Position numbers and translations under genes: made by a program. Of a stretch of 64,000 nucleotides of DNA, positions 36,716 to 50,611 are shown in pieces; the first letter of the stretch is position 1; each line of letters begins with the position of its first letter. Under the pieces are notes generated by a model. It searched no databases. It was given only the letters and a program-made list of their open reading frames with translations, and was not told the DNA's origin. The DNA is taken from assembly GCA_963514095.1 (NCBI GenBank), contig OY741279.1, forward strand, positions 10,094,822-10,158,821. Direction: 5' to 3'. The DNA is from Eutrigla gurnardus (taxonomy: Eukaryota; Chordata; Actinopteri; Perciformes; Triglidae).

Positions 36716-39700
36716 TTGAAAGGGTGATGCCACCACAGAGAGGATGAGGGCACCCCTGGTCCAATGTGAAATGTAAAGTTTAACCTCCAGCCAACTAAGG
36801 CTTTAAGAGAAAACATAAGCCTTTTATATTTAAATCCAACAGAGATAATGCATTTCTATTCTATTCAATGTGCAATTTTCTTTTTTACTCTGGTGGCAAC
36901 AAACAGCAAAGAAAGGAAAAAAGAGACTCAAAAGCGAGACAATAAAAAAGCAAAGAAAGCCAAACTGAAGGGGGTCAGCGGCGAGCTGCAGGGAGGCGGC
37001 ATGAGGCACACTAACCCATATTTAAAGAGACGCTTATACAGTCCCCACAACAGAGCCAACACTCTGGAAATGATGGATTGTGAGAAGTAGAGGGGAGACA
37101 AAAAGCTATAATATGGTGCCCTGGGACGAGATGGGATCGGCAACGTTGGGTGTGCAGACACTAACGCATTTCAAACTGCACACACGTGCATGCACTAAGT
37201 TGAACCACATATAGACGCTTACATATATTCACATTCAAAGACTCACTCGCACACCAGATCTATATCTGGTTTCACACATCTTGGTGCACACACACACACA
37301 CACTGTACATTAATCAGACTAAAAGCCTCTCAACCACACAGTGATGTCACTGCACAGCGATAATCCATCCCTGAGGAAACAGTGGTCAGCACAGGTCTGG
37401 CTCACACTCACGCCCCCCTCTTTGCTTCCCACTTTTCAGTGGACAGCAGAGCCTATCAGCGGTGATGGGTCTTCATGAATAATGCACACATTGACTCAAG
37501 TGCTCATATGAAAATGGATTCCTGACCAATATTGACCCGTCTGCATGAAACAAACAACAAAACAAAAAAAAAGACGAGCAGCACTCAACCTGGTCTCTCC
37601 AGAGTGAGGTGTCCAAGATAATGAGACTGTGTTGTGAAAGTGAACGCGCTGGTGTGACCCTCCAGTCTGAATGCTGCGCCATTACAGAGCGCCGCCATGG
37701 AGATACAAGGGGGCGGGACCATACCGGGCCATACCGGGGCACAGCCTTCACATGTGGCCGTTTGGAACAGCTAGAAACGACTTAATCTGAAGCATACCCA
37801 GGCTTTACGAGAACGCTGATATGCTATCAGCTTATTGCAGACAGTTCTCCTTCAGTTTGAGGTAGTTATTTCCTACATTTCCCAAAACTTTCACAATCAA
37901 AATAAGATTGTGGCTGAACTACGGATGGTAATAAAGAGAGTTGAGGGAAGGTGACCTTTGCTTCTGCATGCAACACATTCTACTCCACTGGTCTACAATC
38001 TCCTTCTGAATTATTGTTAAACCTACAACTCAAAATTATGAAGCACTGATGGTTAAATACTCATTAATGCTTGTTGAAGTTTCTCAGGGAAGCTTTCTTT
38101 TATCCCCTTCAATCATCCTTGGTTACAGTCTTTAACATAGATAGTAACAGTGTAACAGGGTGGGACTGCTTGACTCTCCAGCCAGATCACATGAGCTCCA
38201 ACACTGTACATACCCATCCCCCACCACCAATATGCAGAGGGAATGAATAAATGGAGAGAAGTGGAGGGGATGGCAAGAGGCCCAGTTTTTCTTTTTCTCG
38301 ACTCTGTTGCTTTAAGTCTTCACACGTCACGGTGACCCGAAGGCTTCGTTCAGAAAGGAAAGCAGGAGAGAAAGTTGGCTGTGCAGGGAAAGTGAGGATC
38401 TCTGGGGGGAAAATATACAACAACAGCTGAGGCCAGGGCTTTCCCCTGCATTAGCCCAGCCCCCTCTGTGTATAGTACTAGATACACACACACACACACA
38501 CACACGTGCCTATACATTCATAATGAACACAAATCCTTTGCCACATTAGGGCCCCTCCATATCTGAAATGCCTTGAGCAGAGCATGGAATTAAGAGTGCC
38601 TGAGCTTGTGTTACTCCAGTTTTATGTGTATATGTACAGTATGTTGTGCATCGATACCGCTGCATGCTTGCTTCCCTCCAAATGTGCATGCGTGTTTGTG
38701 TGCGTTTGACATTCTGTCCTTGCCGTGGAGCCATTTTGAGACCCTCCAGGTCTTAGGGTCAGTGGTCTCTGGGTATCGGTTACTCTCCTCAGCAGCACAG
38801 AGGGACTAAGTGATTGATGGACAGATGGTTCACCAGTTGGGATGAAGGTCGCCGTGGGAACAGAGGGATGAGCTACAAGTTGAGAGGAATCACACATGCA
38901 TGCACCCATAATGCCTACAAACACACCACCACACAGGGTGAAGAGGTAGGAAGGGCTGCAGGAGAGAGGGAGGCAGGGAGGAAGGTTCTCTGTCTGGGTA
39001 GAGCGGTGCCCAATGTGCCTTGGGGCTTTGGACAGATTTCATGCCCCCATAAGCAATGAAATGCTCAGACCCAGACACACACACACACACACTCTCTCAC
39101 TGCTGGGCATTCTCTCTGCCCGGCTACCCGCATCAGATGAAAAAAAGCATTGGCACGTGGTGAGAGACGGAGAGGGACAGAAGAACAAAGATAAGCAAAG
39201 AGAGAAATCGGCTACAACATGCATGGTTGCAGCAGAGTGCTCGAACTATTCACGCCGCGTTTTCCTTTCAATCTTATTGCCTTGTGAGTCTAGATGAAAA
39301 GTATTCAGTCATTATTTCTGAGTCAACAGTTAATGCCTGTTTTACCTTTACATAGAAAAGCATGTGTGAGTTCTCTTTGCACCATTTGCAAATGCAGAAC
39401 CACTTTCATATCCAGTCATCTGTTGGCCGCTCTGGGTTCAAGTTAAGTTAATTTGTGCAGCTTAAAATCACAAACACATGTCTTAAGGGGCAAATATAGT
39501 GTAAAAATGGACCTGGACATCAGAATGCTTATGGTTCTGTTTATATGATGTTGGATATATTTCAGCTCACCGGCTGCTTGAGGACATTCTGGGACTGTAG
39601 GTCTGTGGGTGTCCTACAGAAACCTCTCTGGACCAGCATTTAAGTTCTGACCTTTCCCTCCATCAGCTGAAGGTAGAAATGCCCCTGTCCACAACTCCAG

Positions 39701-42582
39701 AGTCATACTTCCCTAACACCACACGATTCACTAGCAATAGTCTTCCATCAGCTCTCACATTTCCCCCCCCCAATAAAACAAACTTTTCCAAAACTTTTTA
39801 GGCTAAAGGTCAACTCAGTTTGTGCACCGTCAGCAAACACATGGGGACGTAGTTATTAAATAGACCAATATCTGCTGCTGCTGTGCTCTGCAGGCATATC
39901 TGCTGACCCTTATCAACCCTCCCCCACTCTCCCTTATAAAACCCAGGTGTGCAAACACAAAGGTTTACCTAGGCCTCATAAACGATAACAGACAAGACGA
40001 GAGGAGGGGAATAATGAAAATGAAGGAGGCCCAGTTCCTCAGATCCACATTGACCTCCTGATCTGGGTTGTGACTTGGCCAAGCATTTCATCCCAAGATG
40101 ACAAGAGACAGAAAGACTTTTAAGTTCTTGCACAGATACATTTGTTGTCTCATCCTCTCACAAGTCAAGAACCAAATTTGTCAAAAGAGGTGACCGCCAT
40201 CTGTTATCTACTTTGTAATCGGAAGGTCACAAGCTGGAATACTGATGAGGCATCTAGGAATCTGAGGGAGGTGTCAAGGCATTAGCTAGTTCTCTACAAG
40301 ACACAGAGGCTACACCCATGCATACGAACAGTGAGAGTTAAAATCATTAGGATTCGTCTTCTGGGAACTCTGAAAGTCGGTTTAAGTTTTAGCAAAAGGA
40401 GTTGAGATATCTTACAGCATATGTGAAAAGTATATGGTGTTGAAACCAAAAGATGACTGGATGCGAAAGATGTCAGATCCAGTTTTCAACTTGCGGTACC
40501 CCCGAGCAGATGTCTTCCCGCTTTTAAAGAGCGACTTGAGAAAGGAAAAGAAATATCTAATTGAAATTCTATCCCTTGCTTGTTTTCTTCATACCTCTTT
40601 TGCAGTTAGCATCTTGTGCGAGCAGTGACATTTTCACATTTGATACATGTGGAAAACTCTTTCCGCATACGTTAACAGTAATAAACACATATAAGGACAC
40701 GCGCAGGCTCTTTGATGTAACTTCAGCCTCGTCTTTCTGTTTCAGTGCTCTGTGGCCAATGCAGGCTCAACAATGCCTTGCCTTCATCCCACAGTAACCC
40801 CCCACCACACACACACACACACACGCATAATCTCAGAAGTCCAGGGCCCATAGTTGTGACTTCATGAAGAGTGGGATTAGTGCTAAAAGGCTGCTGTGTG
40901 TGGGACATTGAGGCTGACAAACACAATGGACTCCAAACTGCCAGCTATATGGAAACATCTGAGACACACACACACCCACACAAGGAGACTGTACAATATT
41001 TTCAGTCAAATCAACACAGGGAATGGGAACTATTATCAGATGCCCAGAAAGAACTACAAACACCATTCCTGTGTATTAATGATGCGTAGAGGACGTGGAA
41101 CATTGGAGGCCAGCCTGCGTACAGCAGCACATCTCGAGCTGTGTAATTCATACCAGAAACTGACACGCTTTGCATGTGTGACTCTGACCTATAGGATTTC
41201 ACAGAGACAAGGGAATCCGGAGTGTCCGTATAGAAACCCTGTGGGTTGAGCAGGTGGCTGGTAGGCTGGTTGCTTGATGGCACTCTCAGTCTTTGCATAT
41301 CAAATCTGGGAGTGCCATGGAGAGCTTCCATCCGTAACTCTGGGGCCTCTTGGGTGCGTATCCTGGCCATGCAAAATGGTATGTGCCAGATTTAGGACGT
41401 GCTGCTCGTCACGGATTTCTTGGATAATTGTAAACTGAACAAATCTTTGGGTTTTAGACCATCATTGTAGACGTAATTTTTATTGACGAAACGATTAAGC
41501 GATGAATCGAGAAAATAATCAATAGGCTAATCATTGATAAAAATAATCATATGTTACAGTTACAGTATTTTGGTGATGATGAGGAAGCGGTTGTGATTTT
41601 GCACTGCATTTCCCAGAGATCACCAGTCAATCAAGCAGCAAATGTTCCATTGATTTTCTAGTCTGTTATCCCCTGTCGAGCTCACTACCGAGTTCTTTGT
41701 GTTTTCAGAAACAGGAAATGCTTTCTGTGTGGTACAGGAGATTTTCCCAGGAAAGACAGACTTAACATTAGGGGTTTAGAGGAGCTTTCGTGATTTTTGG
41801 GGGCTGTCCTGACGACCAAGACTCTAACCATGTGACCTCACTGTCTGGGGACCTTGGCTGCATGTCATACTGCCCTCTCTCACCCCATGTTCCCTGTGTT
41901 TAGCTCTACTCTAACTAGCCAATAAAAGTCTTCACGGTTTGCATTTGGGTTACAGAAAAGACTTTTGAAACTATTTTTTTCTCCAGTAGCACATCACTTT
42001 CACTGCCACCCTCATTTCCCACCTCTCTTCTTCTTCTGCCTCCCTCCTCTGACACAGAAAGCTTTATTGTAGTCAATTAAATGTTAATCAGGGACAGTAG
42101 CTGAGCCCATCCTTTGCAGACTCGGTGATGCCAGATAGGTGGAGTGGTGTAATTGAAAGAGACAGGCTCAGCAGAAAACAAATTAAAGTTTAAAAGCCGA
42201 GAGTCGCATTGGTGAGCCAAATTCAGAGATGATCTCTTCAATCCTCCCACGCGCTGATGACTGTTGACAGAGTTCGGATGGCGACGGAAGACGGAGAGGG
42301 AGATGCTCAGGTCGTCATCTGCATCTACACCTCCAAAATACACAACAACTTCTTCATTTAATAACTTCTGCCTCCAGGAATACACACACTATTAATAACT
42401 TATGAAAATATGGCCAAGGGTGTGTGTATGGTATGATGGTGTGTGTGATGGTGGAGAGAGTCGATTACAGAGGAGGAGGCAGCCGACAGGCAAGGGGCCC
42501 ACTTCAGCAATGTGGTTATCGGAGAAACAGAGGCAAGGCCAGAATGGGAGGTTTGTGCAGTCTGACTGTATGTGTGTACTTA

Positions 42583-42616
<34 letters not shown>

Positions 42617-44475
42617 GCAGGCATAGGGGGAGGGGAAATGCGTTCAGTGGGTCACTCTGTTATCAGCTGTCACCCAAACTGTGAGCTGTCCCCTGTCTGC
42701 TTGACACGTTATCAGTTGCTATGGAGACAAACAAGTAACCCCCCCCCTTGCCCTCTTGACACAAGAATGCATGTCTCTATGCATGTAGCCCTATGAACAC
42801 ACACACAAACACACACACATCCTCAGTTGAGGGGACAGCAGTCATTTGGATAGTCATTAACGGACTCCTAAAGACTCTTCTTTTCTGCCCAGTGAGACTT
42901 CCTGTGCTCCACTGCTCATTTCCTGTATGATTAAACTAAACCCGTCCCTCGTTGTATGGGTTGGATGACAGCAGGTGGAGGAGGAAGGAGACGAAGAAGA
43001 AGAAGAAGGGGATAATGTAGATGATGAGATGACGATGTCTTCTGTCATTGTCCCGCCATAAAGTCAAGTTAAAGTTTACTTAAACTTTGACGTTGTTTTC
43101 TTGCTGGGGATTTAATTTAGGATCGACAGCATTCTCATATCTGTATGGTAAACCAGCTGGCTCAGCTCAGCACAAAGACTGTAAAAAGCTTAAGGGCGGT
43201 GCAAAGAATTCTAGCAGGGAAGGCGGGGGTCATGGGAGGATCTCCGTAGATACAGACACCACACTTCTGCTGGTGATGATTGAGAGGGATTCTTTTTGGA
43301 TCATTCTGTACATTGTTGTTAGGAATTCATACCTTTTAAGATCTACACATTTACTGTAAGAAAGTAACTAGAGCGATACAAACATAATGCTGGCAACTCT
43401 TCAGTCCTGTTAAAGCTGCTCATAACTCAATCATTTCAATAACCTCAAACAAAAATACACTTCTGTAAGCGCTGCGTGCATTTTTTCTCTCCAATGAACA
43501 CTTTTGTTTAGCATATGTGTATTTGCAGAGATATCTTATTTAGACAGAGGCAAACCAGGCTAAGGGCGACGTGTAATTGCAGGTTTCCTAGATGTTTTAT
43601 TTATTTTTCCAGTGGCAGACAGACAGTGTGTCTTGGAACGCCAAGTCCAAAGCTCGCTTTTCCAGTCAGACTGGTATTTCTGGATTCTCCATGACATCAC
43701 TAAAACTTGATGTCTACCCCTTGTAATTTATGAATGCTTCTAGTGAAAAGTGTTCTCTGCTTGACCTTTCTCCAGAGACGTCAATGGTCAGGGTCAACAG
43801 AACGGGAGGCCAGGGAGGATTAGCCCTGGTGCTCCAGTTAAAGACGCCTCTCGAACCACAAGACAAACAAACATAGTCCTTTGCTCTACTTCACTGAGCT
43901 GGTGTGTTGTGTGTTTGTCCTAGAATCTTTACTTCCTGTGCATCCCCCCTTTTTTGTTTTGTGTTTCCAGGGAACTAAAGTGCATGTCTTGCATATCTAC
44001 GTGTATTTTGACCAGCTCTTGATGCATTCTTGCAACTTCAGCTGTGTGCTTTGCTGCTGTTATCTAGCCAGAAACACTGGTTTCATGCACCAACGGTTGG
44101 AAAAGATTGGTGTAATCTGATGTTGTTTACTACTGAGCAATTGTTTTACAATGTGAGGGTGCTTTGATAGCAGGGCCAGACGTTTTGGTGAAACTGACTC
44201 TGGAAAGATACTGAAGCATGATAGTTCTGCTCTTGTTCATTATACTGTAATGAACAACTTTAAGTTAATTTTCGGGGGGAAAATCCCACCTATGATTTGT
44301 TGTCATGCGGGTTGCGGAAAATTACAGCATAACCAGGCAGGCTTTCCATCACTAATAAACTGAATATTACAATACTGAATATTATTTGCTTACTAACACA
44401 GGATTGGAAGCACGGTGACTATTAAAGTATGCCTCCCTAGTGCTGCCTCAAACAACTTAAGAATTAGTTAGTTAA
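36714..44475. other. foxo3 intron segment without recognised genes
   Basis: Short CA/TG tracts (37290, 38486, 39076, 40804, 42587) and the degenerate repeat at 41465; nothing else I can support. Confidence 0.5.
41465..41555. repeat. Short dispersed repeat (GATTAA.CGA..AATCGAGAAAATAATC type)
   Basis: Carries GATTAAGCGATGAATCGAG and then AAAATAATCAATAGG..AATCATTGATAAAAATAATC, a degenerate copy of a common fish repeat built of GATTAAT/AATCG words. Confidence 0.45.
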
Positions 44476-44672
44476 CCAGCCAGCAGCCAGTTGTTTTAGC
44501 TATAAAGACTGGAAACAGCTATCTAAACTCTGCCCAAACTTAAGAAAATCCCTGTTTTTTCCCAGTGTTTAAGCTAAGCTAACCATCTCCTGGCTGTAGC
44601 TTTATATTGACTGCACAAACATGAGAGTGGTATCAATCTTCTCATCTACCTTTCAGAAGAAAGCAAAGAAGT
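44476..44672. repeat. Percomorph dispersed repeat, copy 2
   Basis: Shares AAGCTAAGCTAAC, CTGGCTGTAGCTTTATATT and CATGAGAGTGGTATCAATCT with the other copies in this window. Confidence 0.65.
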
Positions 44673-45706
44673 TACTGTATGTCCTCAGTATGTCCTCCAG
44701 TTTAAATTGTAATCAATGTGCGAGACACAAGTGTTTGTGTTTTAGATGCTATCAAGGCAGACAGCTGGTTTCTCTTTTGCAGTGTGTCTGTTCCAACACA
44801 GACACACTGCAAAACCACACAACATATAAATCCCATGACCTATGTACTCTTAACTATTATCATCATGTCCAGCAATTCTAAGTCATTTCTAAAATATGCC
44901 TTGAACAGCTCAGCCCAGCTGGGCCACATCAAGGCTTTAAGACGATTCATTTCTTTTACAATCTGCGTATTTTCACAGCGACGACAACAACAACAACAAC
45001 GGCAGCAGCAGCGGGGCAATAATGTCTCAAGGGTCTCATAATGCTGCAGCTTTACCATGATGGCCACAAAAAGACAAGAAGGAATCAAGGGAGCATGGAG
45101 TGCGACAAGAGCAGAGGCCCAAGATGTATCCATTCATTAGAGTCCACAACAGATTTGAAGAGTGGTGCTACAGAGGCGCGGCGGCAAGCTACAGGGGGAC
45201 GGCTTGTTGTTTTTTTTGCACACTACAGTGTTTTACATGCAGACAAATAAGGGAGCTGGCAGGAAAAATAATGAGGGATGGTGTGTGAGAGAAAGAGAGG
45301 GGGGGGGGGGGGGATTTCGAGCGAGGAAAGAGAGACAGAAAGAGGGTTAGCCTTTAGCCAAGAACAAGCTCTTAAAAATTAATACAGTGATCTGAATTCA
45401 TCCCGAGTACATTTAATAATTGAGCAGTGTCTTTGAGGAGAACAGATAGTGCAGAGTGTGACATAGTTGGATTGGTGAGGATGTAGAAAATGCTGGGAAA
45501 ACCAATGAGAGAAACCAAAGAATCGGATTCTTCCTGTCCTTGCAAATACATACACAAACGCACAGGATACCTCCAAACGGAACAGTCAACTATAGATTAC
45601 CGTGTGCCCGTTTTGACTGAAAAATTGACAAACCATGTGTCGACTTTCACCTGCAAACACATGGACAGACAGTAAGATAGTGGAAAAAAGATAGATGTTT
45701 TTCCTT

Positions 45707-45815
45707 TTTGACAGAACCAGGCTAGCCGTTTCCCCCTGTCTTTGTGCTCAGCTAAGCTAACTGGCTTCATATTTACCATATGACACGAGAGTGGTATTGA
45801 TCTAATGCTCTTGTG
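45707..45815. repeat. Percomorph dispersed repeat, copy 3
   Basis: Shares GCTAGCCGTTTCCCCCTGTC, AGCTAAGCTAAC and ACGAGAGTGGTATTGATCT with copy 2, 1.2 kb away and in the same orientation. Confidence 0.65.
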
Positions 45816-48800
45816 GCTGAATGGGAGCAAATCCCCGCTGCCACATACTTTCTTTGTGGAACACATTCAAAGAAAGAGTGGAGGCTGCTGTAGTTTAAGT
45901 ATTTTTTTTTAAATGTAATGCTCAACAATCACACATGGGTGAAATGCTCTGGTTCCTGCACACTTTTGGCCATATGGGGTAATCTTCAGATGTAAAATCT
46001 TGATGCCGTGAGCCTCCTCGGGCATCTGAAGGAAAAATGCGTTCATTGATTGGAAATGGAACTAGAACAGAGCCTGGGGTTTTTTCCCTCCACACAGAGG
46101 TTGACTGCTCAGGGTGACACTATTCAGACTTGGAGGGGCGTCTGGAGCTGGTGTGTTCCCATAACCCCTCGGAACTTTAGCCTCACACACCCACAAACCT
46201 CTCCATTGGGAATCACAGCCAGAGGGCAGCTGTAATACACCAATTTAGAGCAAAGCTTGTTAATTTACCCTCTCAGCTCCCCCTCCCTCCTCCTCCTCCT
46301 ACTGTCTTCACACACCCCGACCCCCTTACACTCCCCTTTTTATTGCCTTTTTGATTCAGGTCCTTCAGCTTGGCACAGTGCCAGCTCCATCCGAGGGGCC
46401 TCCTGATTGTGTTCTGAGTATCTGAGTGCACACACACATACATACATTCACACAAACAGCTCCTTTCCCCACCTTATCTTTTTTTTAAAGTATTTATCAT
46501 AAGAATATCATTACTCTCCAGCCATCGCAGATAAACCTCTGATAATGCATGTAATTCCAGCCACAAGCATGTCCTGCAGGGATATTCATGGCTGACACCA
46601 GGATCATATCACAGATAAAAATCATCCCACTCTAATTGACGGACAGCCAATGAGAGGATGAATGCTTTTTTTTTTTTTTTTTTTTTTTTGCAGCCCCCTT
46701 CTCTTTTGTCAACCCCATCCTGCTCTGATAGGAACAATAAATCATTTCAGCCCCAAAGAATCAACACTTTCAGCGTGCTAGGCCGTTAAAATGATAATCA
46801 ACACGCCCTGCAGGCTTATGGGGCCTGATTTTTAATACGCCTCCAGACATAGTGAGAGGGGGGAAAGTGTGTGGAGTGTAGCGCGGGAGCCTCTGTGTAT
46901 GCACCTTATATATGTGTGTGTGATGGTTTTGCTCCACCTTTGCTGTTTGGTCTCTTTGTAAAGTGACAGATCAAATGATATAAAGGTGTGTTTGAAATTT
47001 GTGGTTGTGACTCACGGGTTCGTGGATCGAGCTGCACGTGAAGTACCTGCAAATAGCCATCAATTGCAGAACATAACCCACTAATGACTAATGTACATGT
47101 CAAACAACAACTTCATGTTGACAACCTTGACTCGTTGCACCCCTAGGGGTCTTAAAGATTAAAGCACTCATCAAGTATGCAGACCCCTGCATAATTTTAG
47201 ACCTGCAGCCGAGGCTCACTGCCATGAACCCTGTGATAAGCCTGAACATGACCGGGCGAATACACGGAATATGTCTGAGCATGTCTCTGTGTGGGAATGT
47301 CTTAACAGGTTTAAAAACGTCTATGGTCAACTTTGTTTAGGTAGGAAAGAGCTGTATGGACCGTAAATATGAGCGTCTGGGCCGTTAAAATCTCCTAAAC
47401 TTAAACGAGAATATCAGACCTGTGTTTGTGTGTGTGTTTATATGGCGTGTTACTGTGACATAACCAGGTCTTGTCCTGCGATAGGCAGCTGTTGGGAACA
47501 GGGAGCCTGTTACAGCAGGGTTAAGTAACACTAGAGCACAAGGTTCAATGCAGCCAGAAATATTGACACACACACACACGCACACACACACACATAAATA
47601 CACTTGCCTGCGCACACACATACACACAAGTGCACCTAATCTTTCGATTATGCAAAGACACACAGGTGAAAGACACACACACATTCAGAGTGTGTTTACA
47701 GGCGCTATTTTGAGATGCAGCTTGTCACTCCTCCGTCATACCAAAGCTTCTCTTAGCACACATATCAGCTGCTTCAAACCAGACGTGCCCTTCTAGGACA
47801 GAACTCTTACTGGAATACTGTGTTGGTCATCTAGCTCCAACACAAGCTTTTATTTTATTTGACTAACATAATTCACAATGGAAAAAAAGACTACATTATT
47901 TTTTTTAAATCTTAAATTGGGGGGAGGGGACTATCTGATCAAAGTGATTATGAATCTGAGCAGACGTTGGATGCCGGCTGACAAGGCTGAGGTTAAATAT
48001 GTAGTAAGTAACAAAAATCAAGGTTAAATCATTGTTGATATAATATACAATGAGTAGGAACAAAGTAAATGATTAAACACTGTTTACTATTATAAGTTTG
48101 TGCAGTGGCTCAGGCGATAAAAGATCCGAGTGTTATGCTTGGCTGTCTTAAGCTACTTTTACCTGCGCTAATGGTTAACTGACAGAGATATAAAATAGAA
48201 TGACGTAAGTGGGAACCTGGGAGAGAAACCCAGGGGGATTACTAGGATTTGCTCAGCAAATCTCCTCGACAAAGGTGCCCTGGCTGCATGAAACTGTAGG
48301 TGTTCAAGCCCGGCTCTGTGTGGAGGTGAAACCTAAGAGTCTCTGAGAGTGAAATGGAGAGCAAAGGGGCTCTGAATAAGTGGCCGTACAGAGGTAGTCC
48401 TCTGAACACCTGGCTCTGCACGCCGTCTTTGGTTTCATGATGTTTTTTTTTACTAGAACACAAACGCAGCTTATGATAGGCTTACGCCTTAATGCTGAGG
48501 AACCGGGCTTGTCAGTTTGGAGAAAGTATCTGTAAATATATGCTTCACCTAAATTGTACTCATTTGTGATACTATGCATCGCCACAACTCTTAAGAAGAA
48601 ACAACTATCGGGTCTGTAATGAAAACAGTCCCTTGTAAGAAAACTAAAAAAAGGCATAGGCTGTGAGCTGCAGCTGAGATTTATTGACACACCATGCGTA
48701 ACACTAAACCACCGACGGCCAGGCCCTCATGCCCGAAATTCCAGGAGTAACAGCTCTGCGTGGTGACTGTGAACCCGGCCTTGACTTGGTGGGGCTGCAC

Positions 48801-49883
48801 ACACACACACACAACCTCCCTCTTTGCTCTGCACTGAAGCATATCACATAGCTAAACTTGAGAAGCCCTGACAAAATATGGCCGATAGGCTCCACGCCCC
48901 CATGGGACTGGTCCTTCAGCCTCTGATGGGTGTTAATCTATGCTCTCTGACCTTCTGCGCCTCCCTCTGCCCCTGTCGCTTTCCGACATGTCGACCACAT
49001 GTCTTATAGTGGACCAGGTAGTCGCCTTTACCCATAACAACTCACCTAAACTTAGGGCAACCCACTGGTTATGTAATCCCCCCACCTGCAGGATCAGCAA
49101 CCTTGGCAGTTGCCTACCTGACCCAGGAGATAGATCCCTGCCAAGGTTTACATAACAAATGGCACTGTGGTGTGGAAATGTAGCCTCTGAATATAAAAGA
49201 TAAAGAACAATGTGACTTTAATCTCAGTATTCGCAACCTCAAAAAGACTACTATGAGTGCAGCACCACGTGAATTTGTTTAGGGGGGTTATGCCTTTAGC
49301 AGAGGTCTTTTCAGGATTCACATTTTTCCACACATCATGTTTTGTTTACATCCAGCTCCACTTCCTATTAATGGCTTTGGCTGCTGTTCACTAAACTGGC
49401 TTATGTAATTGTATCATTCCCTGAGCTTCTCAAACGCGGTTGCATCACTCAAAATAGGCCACTGTGTTTCCAGACAAACCTGTTACAACGTTTTCTGTTT
49501 GCTCTAATTCCAGCCATGTGACTGTGGCCTCGGAGGAATACTATGCACGAAACTCATCAGAAACGTCGAATGAACACAAACCGACAAAAAGAACACATCT
49601 GATAGAATTCCAATCAAAACTGCACAACCGTATTTGTCTATTTAAATGACTCAAACGTCACGTTTTTTGCTCAATTTATGAGATAATGACGTGTAGGTCA
49701 CCAAACCCCACGCCGTTTAAAGAGATTAATGATCTCAAATGCCTCCCTGATGTGATTTTTTCCCCCTCTCTCCCCTCGTTCCCCCTACGTTTTCAGACTG
49801 ATCCGTGATTTCCATCAGAATGATAATGAGAAGTATAATGAGCCTTCCCAAATAGACGCTCGTAAAAGACGCGACCACGCTGG
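45816..49883. other. foxo3 intron segment near exon 1
   Basis: Includes a repeat-poor, TAAT-rich patch at 46490-46850 interrupted by a poly(T) run, a short CA tract at 47562-47595, and a FOXO-type word at 49342-49349. No coding content. Confidence 0.5.
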
Positions 49884-49930
49884 TATACGCGTGCGCGCGC
49901 GAATGTGCCTGTCTGTGTGTGCGCGCGCGT
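49884..49930. repeat. Alternating purine-pyrimidine CG/CA tract (Z-DNA prone)
   Basis: Two runs of alternating CG/TG dinucleotides (49884-49901 and 49913-49930) with an 11-bp gap, about 80-130 bp inside foxo3 intron 1. CG-alternating DNA is the most Z-prone sequence class. The rest of the interval is ordinary intron. Confidence 0.6.
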
Positions 49931-50011
49931 CAGTGGGTTTACAAGCCACATGCTTTTTGTTTTTGTTTTGATGGAGGAAGGAGGGGGGGCTGGGTGGGCG
50001 ACCACTCTTAC

Positions 50012-50569
50012 CTTCCATCCTGCAGAGCTGTTGCTGTCGCCTTTGTCTTTGAAGAAGGGGATGGATCTCACCATCCAGTCATAAATCTGAGACAGTGTAA
50101 GCCTCTTGTCCGGCGCGCTCTCAATGGCTTTGGTTATCAGGTCGGCGTAGGAGAGATTCCCCCAGGCGTTGCGGCGAGATGACGCTTTCCTCGGGGTCTG
50201 CTGGGCAGCCAAGCCGCTGGGGGTCAGCGCGCCGGAGGTGGCCGTCGGGGAGTGCGCGGAGAGCGGGGATCCTCCACTCTCCTGGCCGGACGAGGAGAGC
50301 GCTCCATCGGCCGCGGGGCTGTTGCTGCTCTGGTCGTCCGTCGCCAAGCCAGAGCCGTTGATACCGATGGCCCCGGAGGTGGCGTGGTCATCTTCGTCGT
50401 CCTCTTCTTCAGGTATAATATCTGTGTCATGGCTCTCCGGTTTCGCCGCGTTCGAGTCCGGTCGCGGCAGCGGCCAGGTGCAAGATCTGGGCCGTTTCTG
50501 GGGCTCGAAGTCCGGGTCGATGACCACGTCCAGGTCCGGCAGTGGGTCGTGGAGCGGAGCCTCGGCCAT
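50012..50569 (-). CDS. foxo3: FOXO3 transcription factor, coding exon 1 (residues 1-186)
   Basis: Encodes the N-terminus and first half of the forkhead domain of a FOXO3 factor, a nuclear DNA-binding regulator of stress-resistance, cell-cycle and metabolic genes held in the cytoplasm by AKT/SGK phosphorylation. Seen: the start MAEAP; the first AKT site in RPRSCTW with Thr31 (Thr32 in human); an acidic EEEDDEDD stretch as in human FOXO3; and, from about residue 134, the forkhead start NAWGNLSYADLITKAIES. The ATG has A at -3 and G at +4. The exon ends in frame after GWK at AAG|GTAAGAG, so the intron splits recognition helix H3 between Lys186 and Asn187, the conserved FOXO intron position. FOXO1 and FOXO4 lack this N-terminal sequence. 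Paralogue a or b cannot be settled here. Confidence 0.96.
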
Positions 50570-50611
50570 GATCGCCTATCACAATCTCGCCCCCGCTGCC
50601 AGGTTACAAAG

